DNA from: a virus
DNA: 30,012 nt
IMG/VR virus record: IMGVR_UViG_3300032309_001713
Coordinates: 1-30,012 of that record
Reading direction: 5' to 3' (one strand)
A program made the translations under genes and the position numbers. Below, one piece after another: positions 13,159 through 20,795 of the stretch; within the stretch, counting starts at the first letter, position 1, and each line of letters begins with the position of its first letter. Below the pieces are notes generated by a model that did not search any database, was not told where the DNA came from, and was given only the letters and a program-made list of their open reading frames with translations.

Positions 13159-13401
13159 TCACCTCTTCTCGAGCGTCCGGAGCCGGGTTTCGTGGTCGGC
13201 AAGGAGGATGTCGTGCCGCTTGTCTGTCTCTGCATTGGCCTCCATGCGGATCAGGACGGCCTCGATCTTCTCGATCCGGGTATTGGCCGCCGTGAACTCC
13301 TCCTTGGTCACGAACTTCGTCCCGAGCAGGGCGACCCCTAGCAGGGCGGCGGTCGTGGCTACCTTGAGTGCTAGGTCGAAGTATCGGGCCACGTCGTGCA
13401 T
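13159..13401 (-). CDS. Membrane-anchored coiled-coil protein of the lysis cassette (80 aa)
   Basis: Residues 8-28 form one membrane span (FDLALKVATTAALLGVALLG), and residues 33-79 form a long charged helix (KEEFTAANTRIEKIEAVL, DHETRLRTLEKR). This order resembles small phage DUF2730-like or XhlA-like proteins associated with lysis. The ATG follows the previous stop by two bases. A holin accessory role is inferred. Confidence 0.58.
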   Translation of the reverse strand: MHDVARYFDLALKVATTAALLGVALLGTKFVTKEEFTAANTRIEKIEAVLIRMEANAETDKRHDILLADHETRLRTLEKR

Positions 13402-13403
13402 GA

Positions 13404-13664
13404 CTATGAGCCAGCCAGTTGCTGAACGAGTGCCTTGAGTTGTTCCTGCTTGTCGGCGGGGAGAGTTGCAGCAAGATCGAAGAGAGGAGCCGCCTCTTCC
13501 TTGATTCTCTGAAGTTCTTGCTGGGTGTAGGAGTCCAGTATCTCGTTCACGCGAGCGAGGAGATAAGCCTCTGGCGTGGTCTGCTCGGCTCCATCGACGG
13601 AGTTGAGTCGGGCGACGATGGCGTTGAGGCCGGAGAGCTTGGAGGGGGAGATGGTTAGTTGCAT
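13404..13664 (-). CDS. Small helical phage protein (86 aa)
   Basis: From ATG 13662-13664 the product begins MQLTISPSKLSGLNAIVARL and continues as acidic helix (QQELQRIKEEAAPLFD, DKQEQLKALVQQLA). The preceding stop is four bases upstream, which fixes the start. Proteins of this size next to fibre genes are often fibre chaperones, but no motif proves that here. Confidence 0.58.
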   Translation of the reverse strand: MQLTISPSKLSGLNAIVARLNSVDGAEQTTPEAYLLARVNEILDSYTQQELQRIKEEAAPLFDLAATLPADKQEQLKALVQQLAGS

Positions 13665-13668
13665 GGCT

Positions 13669-13866
13669 CTATAGGAGTGCTGTTCCACCGTCCGAGGGGT
13701 GGGTGTGGGTTTGTGCTGAAGGCTCGTCCTTCTTGATTGCGGCGGCGAGGACTTCGATTGCTTGCTGTATGGAGCAGAAGCCAGCTCTGGAAATTTGGTT
13801 TAGGTTGCGAGGCTCCAACGCTTCGGAGAGGAGTTGCAGGGCTTCTTGCGGGGTCATGTTGTTCAT
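13669..13866 (-). CDS. Small phage protein downstream of the fibre gene (65 aa)
   Basis: The 65-residue protein begins MNNMTPQEALQLLSEAL and ends with a short His- and Thr-rich tail (AQTHTHPSDGG). It is mostly helical with one cysteine. The ATG follows the fibre stop by three bases. The function is unknown; a chaperone or capping role for the fibre is one possibility. Confidence 0.56.
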   Translation of the reverse strand: MNNMTPQEALQLLSEALEPRNLNQISRAGFCSIQQAIEVLAAAIKKDEPSAQTHTHPSDGGTALL

Positions 13867-13869
13867 AAA

Positions 13870-15552
13870 TTAGGCGAGGGCTACGGAAACGAGAGTGCCG
13901 TTATTGTTGGCCCACAGCTTCACGATACCAGTTGTGGTGTTGCGGTAGACTTGCCAGTTGCCCGTGGTGATGGTGGATGTTGTTGGGTCAGCGGCTCCAG
14001 ATGTCTGATTGATTGCCGTTAAGCCGACAATCGATGATCCCGATGATCCCGTAACACCTGTGACCGCGCCGACTGTCATGCCGCCGGTAGTGCTGAACCC
14101 TCGAAGACCGGTGATGTATTGGCTTGTGCCTCCGCCATTAGCTATTTGCAGGGCGGTCGTCGTTCCTGCGGTTACTATATTCAATGCCCTCGCCGTCCCC
14201 GTGCCGCCAGCCTCGGTGCCGATTTCGAGGACGTTGCTGTTCCAGCGCATGAATCCGCGCTCGTAGTTGGATGCGTCCGTGAACGTGTTGTAGAGGCGGA
14301 ATGCCTGTGCATTCGTTCCGTTGCGCAGGGCTAACGTGTTGGCTGCTCCGTCCCTAAAGAGCGTCGTGTCGCCGTTCCATCCAACAGCAAACGTAGCTGC
14401 AAAGTTGAATGTTTTTATGGTGTCTGCTCGGCAGGCAAAGATATTCCCGGCACCACTGTTAAACTGAACCGTTCCCGTGCTTCCAGACGCAAATGAAAAT
14501 GTTCCAGTGTTGCTTGCTGGAGTGAATGAGAACCCGCCAGTTCCACTTGTGCTTCCAAACTTGTTTATAGAAAACGCAGAGGTTCCCGAAGATCGGACAT
14601 CAAGCAGGCGACTCGATCCCGCGCTCGCCGTGTCGGTAACATTCAGCAAGATCCCCCTTGCAACTCCCGTGGTGTTCCAAGTCCCGCTGAGATCGAGAAG
14701 CGGGGTGGTGTTGTCTCCCGTGACGCTGTAGCTTGCAGTCAGGGCAGAGGTGTTCGCAGGGGCGGTGATGCTCTGACCGGAGGTGAAAGCGTTGTCAGAG
14801 CCAGTAATTGCAACGCTGGGTTTGGAAAGCACGTTGCCCCAAGTCAGGTAATCTTCATCAACGATCCTCTTTCTGGGGCCAGTCGATGCCTTTTGATACC
14901 AAAGGTTATTCGTTGCGGAGTCGTAGCCGACAACTCCGCGTAGGACTTCCCAGTTCTCCTTGACAGAAGGGCGAAGCAGTAGCGTTGCGTCTGATCGGAG
15001 TTGCGCCCCGGTGGCGGCGTCTCCCGCGAAGAAGACAGGAGCGACGAACCCTTCCGTGCTGGTTGCTGAATTAAACAGCACATCGTCAGTTGTATTAAGC
15101 GGCTGGTCGCCTCCTCCCGATGGAGTGGTCGGAACCCATGCGGTTCCATTCCATGAGGGAACTTGTCCAGATGTTGCCGATGATTGACTGAGATCAGAAA
15201 GCGGATGGGTATGAGCCGAGGGAGAGAAGGTCGTCGGCTTGCCGCTGATCGCCTCCCAGGTGGAGGCTCCGTCGGCTCCGGCTGGGCCTGTTGCGCCAAC
15301 TGGCCCTTGCGGCCCCTGCGGCCCCGTGGCTCCCGGAGAACCCGTGTCCCCCTTCAGCCCTTGGATACCCTGCGCTCCCGTCGCTCCGGTCGCACCTTGG
15401 GGGCCTGTTGCCCCCGTTGCGCCTGCTGGCCCTTGGGGGCCTGTTGCACCTGTCGCCCCCGTGGCACCTTGGAGACCCGGTGCGCCCGTGGCGAGTTCCA
15501 CCTCGAGGACGGCGGCGGCGGTGGTGACTTCGATCTCGATTTCAGCGGCCAT
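13870..15552 (-). CDS. Collagen-like tail fibre (560 aa)
   Basis: The product begins with a short acidic beta segment. Residues 23-97 are 25 uninterrupted Gly-X-Y triplets, and a fibre linker ([20 protein letters not shown]) with HxH follows. The rest is repetitive and rich in Ser, Thr, Asn and Gly, typical of a trimeric fibre, and ends [16 protein letters not shown]. No enzymatic or self-cleaving chaperone motif is visible. It should form a trimeric host-binding fibre at the tail tip. The gene follows the small baseplate-like protein, and its leader contains TTTCCAC heptamers. The receptor is unknown. Confidence 0.82.
   Translation of the reverse strand: MAAEIEIEVTTAAAVLEVELATGAPGLQGATGATGATGPQGPAGATGATGPQGATGATGAQGIQGLKGDTGSPGATGPQGPQGPVGATGPAGADGASTWEAISGKPTTFSPSAHTHPLSDLSQSSATSGQVPSWNGTAWVPTTPSGGGDQPLNTTDDVLFNSATSTEGFVAPVFFAGDAATGAQLRSDATLLLRPSVKENWEVLRGVVGYDSATNNLWYQKASTGPRKRIVDEDYLTWGNVLSKPSVAITGSDNAFTSGQSITAPANTSALTASYSVTGDNTTPLLDLSGTWNTTGVARGILLNVTDTASAGSSRLLDVRSSGTSAFSINKFGSTSGTGGFSFTPASNTGTFSFASGSTGTVQFNSGAGNIFACRADTIKTFNFAATFAVGWNGDTTLFRDGAANTLALRNGTNAQAFRLYNTFTDASNYERGFMRWNSNVLEIGTEAGGTGTARALNIVTAGTTTALQIANGGGTSQYITGLRGFSTTGGMTVGAVTGVTGSSGSSIVGLTAINQTSGAADPTTSTITTGNWQVYRNTTTGIVKLWANNNGTLVSVALA
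15262..15486 (-). repeat. Collagen-like Gly-X-Y coding repeat
   Basis: Twenty-five consecutive Gly-X-Y triplets, mostly GAT, GPQ and GPA, encode residues 23-97 of the fibre. The array is a likely hotspot for length change by slippage or recombination. Confidence 0.9.
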
Positions 15553-15558
15553 GGAGAA

Positions 15559-15589
15559 AAAGTGAAAAGTGGAAAGTGGAAAGTGAAAG
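15559..15589. repeat. AGTGGAA heptamer array in the fibre leader
   Basis: The plus strand shows four imperfect AGTGRAA units. On the coding strand they read TTTCCAC and fill nearly the whole gap before the fibre ATG. The period is the same as in the GGCTGAA arrays but the sequence differs. Confidence 0.75.
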
Positions 15590-15591
15590 GA

Positions 15592-15966
15592 CTAAGCGGC
15601 CACGGTGATGCGGTCGTCCACTTCGACGAGTCCCTGATGGAGGACGATGCGGGTTCCATCGGCGCGGATCATGAGGAGGTCATGCTCGAGGTAGACATCG
15701 GGCTTCGTGCCGGGGAGGGTCGCGGTCACCGATGCAGGAAGAACAAGGGTCGCCTGACCATTCGCCGCATTAGTGATCGTCACCGTAAATTCAGCCAGGA
15801 CAGGAGCGCCGGACTTCTTGCGGATCTGCGACTTCAGCGTGGCACCGACGAGCGAGAGGGCGACCTTCGGCGTGACGGAGCGATTCCACAACTTCACCCC
15901 ATAGGAGTAATCAGCCCCCTGCATGATGCGGTTGTCACCAGTTAAATCAAACGTCGCGGCGGCCAT
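15592..15966 (-). CDS. Baseplate or fibre-attachment-like protein (124 aa)
   Basis: The 124-residue protein has a beta-rich pattern: IMQGADYSYGVKLW, LVGATLKSQIRKKSG, AEFTVTITNAANGQATLVLP and KPDVYLEHDLLMIRADG. This matches the small immunoglobulin-like proteins often encoded just before collagen-like phage fibres, sometimes called BppU-like. It probably links the fibre to the tail tip. Its leader contains a hairpin of heptamers and a 14-codon reading frame, described separately. Confidence 0.6.
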   Translation of the reverse strand: MAAATFDLTGDNRIMQGADYSYGVKLWNRSVTPKVALSLVGATLKSQIRKKSGAPVLAEFTVTITNAANGQATLVLPASVTATLPGTKPDVYLEHDLLMIRADGTRIVLHQGLVEVDDRITVAA

Positions 15967-15970
15967 GAGA

Positions 15971-16015
15971 TTAGGGGATTAGGCTGAAGGCTGAAGGCTG
16001 AAGGCGGGAACCCAT
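15971..16015 (-). CDS. 14-codon leader reading frame within the heptamer array
   Basis: ATG 16013-16015 begins MGSRLQPSAFSLIP and stops at TAA 15971-15973, four bases before the next ATG. It is preceded by TTTGACA with a 13-base spacer, exactly as real genes are. Most of it is encoded by the CTTCAGC heptamers. It may couple translation to the downstream gene. Confidence 0.4.
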   Translation of the reverse strand: MGSRLQPSAFSLIP

Positions 16016-16073
16016 ACGGAGGCCCCTGTGTCAAACCTCTGACCTAACAGTCTTCAGCCTTTAGCCTTCAGCC
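15982..16073 (-). promoter_or_regulatory. Long hairpin formed by inverted heptamer arrays
   Basis: The array at 15982-16004 (GGCTGAA on the plus strand) and its inverse at 16052-16073 match in 21 of 22 positions. They could fold into a hairpin with a loop of 47 bases. The loop holds TTTGACA and the start of the 14-codon frame. A terminator or translation-control structure is inferred. Confidence 0.55.
16029..16035 (-). promoter_or_regulatory. TTTGACA start-associated motif (14-codon frame)
   Basis: The motif ends 13 bases before ATG 16015 rather than before the large gene at 15966, which is why the short frame is taken seriously. Confidence 0.45.
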
Positions 16074-16080
16074 TGTTTTC

Positions 16081-16470
16081 TTACCACTTCCCTTCCGGGC
16101 ATTTGCTGGTCGCCATCCTGAGCTTCGCCTGTGTGCTACAGCCGCACTTCTGACAGCGGCCCGTGCCAGCAAAGCCAGAATGATCCCAGAACTCACATGC
16201 CTTGCAGATCGCCATGCGTCCCGCCAGCGTGGATTCGTCTGCCAACTTGAAGCCACCCTTGGCCCAGCTTCCCGTAGCTTGGGCAAGCGATTTTGCCTTT
16301 TCCAACAGCGACGGATCGGGTGGTGGAACAACGTTCACAGGAGCATTCTCCCGAGTCACGCCATGAGGACATTCCTCGGGTGCTCCTTGTTCCGTTCTCC
16401 AAGGTTTAGAGAATCGGCAGACTCGGCACATCTTCCGATCCCTGCACGATGCCGAATCTAGGAAGTCCAT
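16081..16470 (-). CDS. Zinc-binding cysteine-rich tail-region protein (129 aa)
   Basis: Ten cysteines form two groups: C9, C15, C18 and C34, then C89, C92, C106, C109, C111 and C124. The second group reads CKACEFW, CQKCGC and ends KCPEGKW, a zinc-ribbon-like pattern. Between them lies a proline-rich linker and a helix (LLEKAKSLAQATGSW). It is encoded among distal tail genes, so a role in fibre or baseplate assembly is likely but unproven. The ATG is four bases after the previous stop. Confidence 0.62.
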   Translation of the reverse strand: MDFLDSASCRDRKMCRVCRFSKPWRTEQGAPEECPHGVTRENAPVNVVPPPDPSLLEKAKSLAQATGSWAKGGFKLADESTLAGRMAICKACEFWDHSGFAGTGRCQKCGCSTQAKLRMATSKCPEGKW

Positions 16471-16474
16471 GCTC

Positions 16475-17116
16475 TTAGCTCCATGTCAGGGTCGCCGTTC
16501 CTCCTCGCGTGTTCGGGGAGCTTGGGGTGGAGAAACAGTTCGATCCGTAAATGACCCCTTGATAAGTTAAGCTGTTTTCCGTTTCAGCGATCAGGCACTC
16601 GGCTCGGAACCACTCGATTTGCGTAGAGAAGATCGATGGGCGCACGAACACTTCATTGGGAACAAAAAGCACGTCAGGGTTGGCGGCAACTGCTCCCCCA
16701 TGCGGAGTGGTCTCTATGTTGTAATAACCGGGCTGAGAACCGAACTCGGGATTTACCGGATCAGTCGAACTGTAATAAGTCAGAGTCATGGGGTTGTAGA
16801 GGTTCCCAATACCTAGCATCTGATCAAAAAATCCCGTCCCAGCGATTGTTTCCTCACACGCCGCGCATCCATAGGAATCGCACTCCCCGGAGGAACAAGG
16901 CACCACAACAGCTTCACCAGAACCAAAACTAAAACAACCACAGGGGCAGAACTCGATGTCTGCCAACTGCAAGGTGAATTCACTGACAATGATCGCTCCC
17001 TCTTGAGGCTCCGATCCGGGGGCGAGGAATCGCTTTGAGGTCGTGATCGCTGGGCAACCGCACTCCTCGCAAACTGCTGGTTGGCAGCAGTCGCACTTGT
17101 TCTTGATGAAGGCCAT
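16475..17116 (-). CDS. Cysteine-rich distal tail protein candidate (213 aa)
   Basis: From ATG 17114-17116 the product has at least thirteen cysteines in its first 90 residues: CDCCQPAVCEECGCP at 8-22, CPCGC at 57-61 and CSSGECDSYGCAACEE at 74-89. The C-terminal half is beta-rich and aromatic (MTLTYYSS, IEWFRAECLIAE). The pattern suggests several metal sites or disulphides. Position between tail-tip and fibre genes suggests a structural protein of the tail tip. A longer start would overlap the previous gene. Confidence 0.6.
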   Translation of the reverse strand: MAFIKNKCDCCQPAVCEECGCPAITTSKRFLAPGSEPQEGAIIVSEFTLQLADIEFCPCGCFSFGSGEAVVVPCSSGECDSYGCAACEETIAGTGFFDQMLGIGNLYNPMTLTYYSSTDPVNPEFGSQPGYYNIETTPHGGAVAANPDVLFVPNEVFVRPSIFSTQIEWFRAECLIAETENSLTYQGVIYGSNCFSTPSSPNTRGGTATLTWS

Positions 17117-17126
17117 GGCGTTGGGA

Positions 17127-17834
17127 CTACGGCAGCGCGTAGCCGCCGCCGTGATCAATCGGATACTTCGCCGACTTCCCCCCCTCACAGATGTCGATGA
17201 TCACTTGGTTCTGGCGCAGTCCCTGGACGATCACGGGATTCCCATCGTCGCCCGCATAGCTGTAACCAATCAGCTTTCGGAACGTCTGGAACTTCGCATC
17301 CTCTTCAGCCCCGTCATCCTCGAGGTAGCCGTTGTTCCCACTCCACGGGCCAGCCGTCACGTCGAAGTCGTCATCGTTCCCCCATGAGTTCACGGTGGCC
17401 GAGGTGATGGTCTGAGGGTCGCCGCTACTAAAGACCACAGTCAGCCAGATGGCATCCTCGGCAATCATGTCGAGCCAGCCAGCATCGTCAGGATCGGGGT
17501 TGTTCTCACTCAGAAGGCCCGTGATGGTCTGTTTGTCGTCGGGCTTGAATGACTTAAAGAGTGCTGACTCATAGATGACCCCCCACTGCATCTGTCCGGT
17601 GCTGGTGCCGGGCTTCGACTGCGTAAGGATCTGGAATGGGAAGGAGGCCGAAGAAACCGATCCACCTCCCCCCTTGATCGAGAGTGAGAACCCACCGCGT
17701 GATGCGGTGTAGCTGTAGCCGACGCCCGGCTGGATCTCCCGCGCTCGAAGCTCGGCATCCAGCCACGCGGCGAAGCGATCCCATGCGGCAGGAGTCAGCT
17801 CTCCTCCACTCTGAAGCCGTGGGCAACGTGACAT
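17127..17834 (-). CDS. Distal tail protein of unknown family (235 aa)
   Basis: From ATG 17832-17834, two bases after the previous stop, this encodes 235 residues. It begins MSRCPRLQSGGELTPAAW, followed by an amphipathic helix (FAAWLDAELRAREI). The remainder is beta-rich and strongly acidic (NNPDPDDAGWLD, DDGAEEDAKF). It lies between the tape measure and fibre genes and probably belongs to the tail tip. No catalytic motif was seen. Confidence 0.6.
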   Translation of the reverse strand: MSRCPRLQSGGELTPAAWDRFAAWLDAELRAREIQPGVGYSYTASRGGFSLSIKGGGGSVSSASFPFQILTQSKPGTSTGQMQWGVIYESALFKSFKPDDKQTITGLLSENNPDPDDAGWLDMIAEDAIWLTVVFSSGDPQTITSATVNSWGNDDDFDVTAGPWSGNNGYLEDDGAEEDAKFQTFRKLIGYSYAGDDGNPVIVQGLRQNQVIIDICEGGKSAKYPIDHGGGYALP

Positions 17835-17836
17835 GG

Positions 17837-18508
17837 TCAGTTCCCGTAGAGCATCTGCTCCCAACCTCCCTGTCCGCTGGCCCGATACTCCCGAGTGACA
17901 CGCCACTTTGCGTTGATCAAGGCAATGGCATTCATCCCGGTCAATATCCAGTTCGCGCCGGTAGGCAGCGCGGGTGCATTGGTGAGTCCCGCGGCGATCT
18001 TGCCGATGTCCGCCATGCTCGGCAATGATGACTCGTCAGCGGTGATCGAGAGGGTGATCGATGGCTTCAGGACGGACTCAATGCCCTTCTTGAAGTAGAG
18101 GTAGGCGTAGGCATTCAACCCGCCGCTGCCAGTGAGTTGATCAGCCCATTTCTTAGTCCCAGCTTCACAGTCCTGAATGGTCTTGAGGTCGTCAGCAGAC
18201 AAGGCCCATTCCTGCCCATCGGCAAATTTCCAGAAGCTCTTCAGCGGTTCGCTCGAGGTGGTCGTGTGGATCTCGTAGTTCCAAGTCTGTGAGGAACCAC
18301 CGCCCCCACCGCCGCCGCCGCCATTTGATAGATCGCCGTCCGAATCATAGGTCAGACGATAGACGCCGTCCGAGAAACTCTTGGTGACGTTGACCGCGCC
18401 CGACGGAGCTGAAGGATAGCCACTCAGGCTCTCAAGCGTGGTCGTGGTGATGAACCTACCAAGGCTGGCGACCCACTTGGAGGAGGTGGAAACTGTAGTG
18501 TCGGCCAT
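17837..18508 (-). CDS. Distal tail protein with polyglycine linker (223 aa)
   Basis: The 223-residue protein begins MADTTVSTSSKWVASLGRF. A run of nine glycines at about residues 63-71 joins an N-terminal segment to a larger domain (WNYEIHTTTSSEPLKSFW). Conserved motifs are not obvious. It directly follows the tape measure gene, where a distal tail protein is normally encoded. The leader before its ATG is A/C-rich. Confidence 0.6.
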   Translation of the reverse strand: MADTTVSTSSKWVASLGRFITTTTLESLSGYPSAPSGAVNVTKSFSDGVYRLTYDSDGDLSNGGGGGGGGGSSQTWNYEIHTTTSSEPLKSFWKFADGQEWALSADDLKTIQDCEAGTKKWADQLTGSGGLNAYAYLYFKKGIESVLKPSITLSITADESSLPSMADIGKIAAGLTNAPALPTGANWILTGMNAIALINAKWRVTREYRASGQGGWEQMLYGN

Positions 18509-18523
18509 GATCGTGAGGTGTGG

Positions 18524-20032
18524 TTAGTAGGAGGGCGCGAACTCGGCGATGACGGGCGACATCATGCCCTTGGCCAAGTTCTGGTTGATGGATTGCAGGA
18601 GGCTGGTCTGTCGCTTGTTCTCCTCGAGGATGGGATTGCTCCCCCCGCCGACCGAGATGCCGCCGCCGCCGATCTTGGCCAGCGAGTCGGCGAAGATGGC
18701 CTGCTTGGCGACCTGTCCGATGTCGGAAGGGTTGAATGTGCTCTGACCCATCACTCGGCTTGCGTTATCGGAGGTCGCCTTGGCGTTGACAGCCTTTGTC
18801 GCATCAGACGCGGTCACCACTGGGGCCAGGCTCTCCTTGAGCTGATCCGCAAGAACGCCGATGCGTTCCTTGAGGCTTGATCCGAGAGCGGCCTTGTTCC
18901 CGGCATCCTCCGCGCTGAGATTGGTCAGGCCATTGCCCCGGCTCTGGACTTCGCCTAGGATCTGGTCAAAGGATGTCGCCTTGAACCCTTTCAGGCCTAG
19001 CTTGTCGCCAAGGACTGGGATCTTCCCCACCATCTCCATCGCCGACTCGACGGCCTTCTGGAGTCCGGCCTCCATGTAGTCGAGCGGGGTCTTGAAAGTC
19101 CTGATAAGGAAATCCTTGATCTGAGATCCGATGTAGTAGAAGGAATCCAGGATGACTGAGAGGCCATCCTTGCTAAAGACGAGACCGATCGTGTCACCGA
19201 TGAACTGGACGATCTTGCTCCACTCGCCGGAGAAATCCGTGGAGAAGTTCCCGATGACATTCCCAAGCTTCTGTCCAATCCCGGAAAGGTCGATCCCGTC
19301 GATCCCATTTGCCAGTGAGTCCAACAGTCCGGTCATGCCGCTGGCCATCCCAACGAAGAGTCCTTGCAGCTTGGGGCCGACACGACCCAGCGAGTCGCTC
19401 GCCTTTTCGAAGATCCCGGCATTCTCACCCAGCAGGCGCGCTGTCTCGGAGATGTTCCCGGCAGACTTGAAATTCGGGTCCATGAAGACCTGAAGTAACT
19501 CGCCACTCGATTTCCCAAAGAGGGCCATGGTCGCTGCCGCCCTCTCGGTGCTATTCGGAAGCTGTGAGATGGCATTCCCGATCTGGGCGAACGCCTGGCC
19601 GCTATCCATCGATGCTAGGCTCTGAGGGTCGAGGCCCATCCCCTTCAGCACATTAGCCTCCTTGCCCCCTCCGACCGAAGAGGCGAGGGCCTTCTGCATC
19701 TTGTTCACATAAGGGCCGAGCTTCTCAGCATCCACTCCGGCATCCTTGAACGCCAGTCGCAGCCCGTAAAGTGACTCGACGGCGACGCCTGTCCTATTGG
19801 AGAGATCGACCATCTCGCCCCCAAGATCAAGGGCACCCTTCATCCCGGCCATGATGGCGGTGATGGAACCCACTCCGGCGGCTACTGCGGCAATCGGCCC
19901 TAGTAACTGGCCGAAGCCTGCCGAGGCCATCCGGGATGTCGCCGAGGCAACGGCTGAAGTCGCCCTGTTCAGGGACTGAGTAAGCGGCGCAATATCCAGC
20001 CCGAAACTAGCTTGGAGTGATTCGTTGGCCAT
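18524..20032 (-). CDS. Tape measure protein (502 aa)
   Basis: The 502-residue protein is Ala-, Gly- and Ser-rich and helical. Its N-terminus (IAPLTQSLNRATSAVASA) and hydrophobic stretch (LLGPIAAVAAGVGSITAIMA, near residues 43-62) are typical of tape measure proteins, which set tail length and may line the channel for DNA entry. The region TGVAVESLYGLRLAFKDAG is a common tape-measure core. For a siphovirus it is short, so the tail is probably well under 100 nm. It follows the frameshifted chaperone gene with one gene between. A nine-codon frame lies in its leader. Confidence 0.85.
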   Translation of the reverse strand: MANESLQASFGLDIAPLTQSLNRATSAVASATSRMASAGFGQLLGPIAAVAAGVGSITAIMAGMKGALDLGGEMVDLSNRTGVAVESLYGLRLAFKDAGVDAEKLGPYVNKMQKALASSVGGGKEANVLKGMGLDPQSLASMDSGQAFAQIGNAISQLPNSTERAAATMALFGKSSGELLQVFMDPNFKSAGNISETARLLGENAGIFEKASDSLGRVGPKLQGLFVGMASGMTGLLDSLANGIDGIDLSGIGQKLGNVIGNFSTDFSGEWSKIVQFIGDTIGLVFSKDGLSVILDSFYYIGSQIKDFLIRTFKTPLDYMEAGLQKAVESAMEMVGKIPVLGDKLGLKGFKATSFDQILGEVQSRGNGLTNLSAEDAGNKAALGSSLKERIGVLADQLKESLAPVVTASDATKAVNAKATSDNASRVMGQSTFNPSDIGQVAKQAIFADSLAKIGGGGISVGGGSNPILEENKRQTSLLQSINQNLAKGMMSPVIAEFAPSY

Positions 20033-20034
20033 GG

Positions 20035-20064
20035 CTAAAGAGGCTGAAGGAAAAGACAGATCAT
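20035..20064 (-). CDS. Nine-codon leader reading frame before the tape measure gene
   Basis: ATG 20062-20064 encodes MICLFLQPL and stops at TAG 20035-20037, two bases before the tape measure ATG. TTTGACA lies 14 bases upstream of this ATG. As in the leader at 15971-16015, CTTCAGCC lies within the short frame. Translational coupling is inferred. Confidence 0.35.
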   Translation of the reverse strand: MICLFLQPL

Positions 20065-20078
20065 CACTGCTGAGGGTA

Positions 20079-20085
20079 TGTCAAA
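20079..20085 (-). promoter_or_regulatory. TTTGACA start-associated motif (tape measure leader)
   Basis: The motif lies 46 bases before the tape measure ATG but only 14 before the ATG of the nine-codon frame. Confidence 0.42.
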
Positions 20086-20102
20086 ACGTGGCCTCCAAAG
20101 GT

Positions 20103-20795
20103 TCAGATCCCGCGAACCCTGAAGCCGGGATACTTCTTGGCAATGGTCCCAACCTTCTTGAAGACTCCAGCCCTGACATTCCTGTAAAAATACCCGGTGC
20201 GCCCGTTGATCGCCTTCAACAGCGCGGCCATGCCTCCGCCCCTGATCGCGGCTCTGGTGAAGTTCTCAACCATGAACCCGACCTTGCTCATGCTCACCCT
20301 TCTGGTGTGCCTCACTTCATCCGTGAGTTCCTTGCCGTTCACCCTGGCGGCGGCCACATAGGCCGGGGGCGTCTTCGGTAGCGTGATCCTCATCCCCTTG
20401 GCGAGCAGATACCATGACTTCTTGGCCGTGCCGATTCGCTTGCGGAGTTCCTTGATCCGCTGATCCTTGCTCATGTTGATCCATGACCAGATCTGGTCGG
20501 GATAACGGTGAGCCACTCCTCCTCGTCCCTTGACCATCAGGTAGGCCGTGCCCTTCGATAAGGATGACTGGGGACGCTTCGCAGGAGATGATTCGCTAAT
20601 ATAGACCCACTTCACGAAGCTCCTATCAATGGACGCCTTGGTAGCCTTGGCGGTGTGGGTGATGGTCTGAGAGAGCACACTCCCGATCTCGGACTTCACG
20701 ACATCCTCAAAATTCACGCCGCTCATCCGAGCCATCTCTTTGATGGCCCGGTTGAAGTTGCTGGTGTCGATGGTCAGGGCTTTCTTGCTCACCAC
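20103..20795 (-). CDS. Tail protein of unknown family (230 aa)
   Basis: The 230-residue protein is strongly basic, especially in its second half (RIKELRKRIGTAKKSW, KKVGTIAKKYPGFRVRG). It starts at GTG 20793-20795 or the adjacent GTG 20790-20792, both overlapping the stop of the frameshifted chaperone, so the two are coupled. It lies between the chaperone and tape measure genes. A structural or assembly role is likely, but no family is recognised. Confidence 0.6.
   Translation of the reverse strand: MVSKKALTIDTSNFNRAIKEMARMSGVNFEDVVKSEIGSVLSQTITHTAKATKASIDRSFVKWVYISESSPAKRPQSSLSKGTAYLMVKGRGGVAHRYPDQIWSWINMSKDQRIKELRKRIGTAKKSWYLLAKGMRITLPKTPPAYVAAARVNGKELTDEVRHTRRVSMSKVGFMVENFTRAAIRGGGMAALLKAINGRTGYFYRNVRAGVFKKVGTIAKKYPGFRVRGI

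Noticed and set aside
15184-15945. Rightward frame opposite the collagen-like region
   Set aside because: It is a by-product of the Gly-X-Y repeats, with no independent start signal.
9450-16073. Heptamer arrays as a CRISPR array
   Set aside because: Units are seven bases long without spacers, and no cas genes are present.
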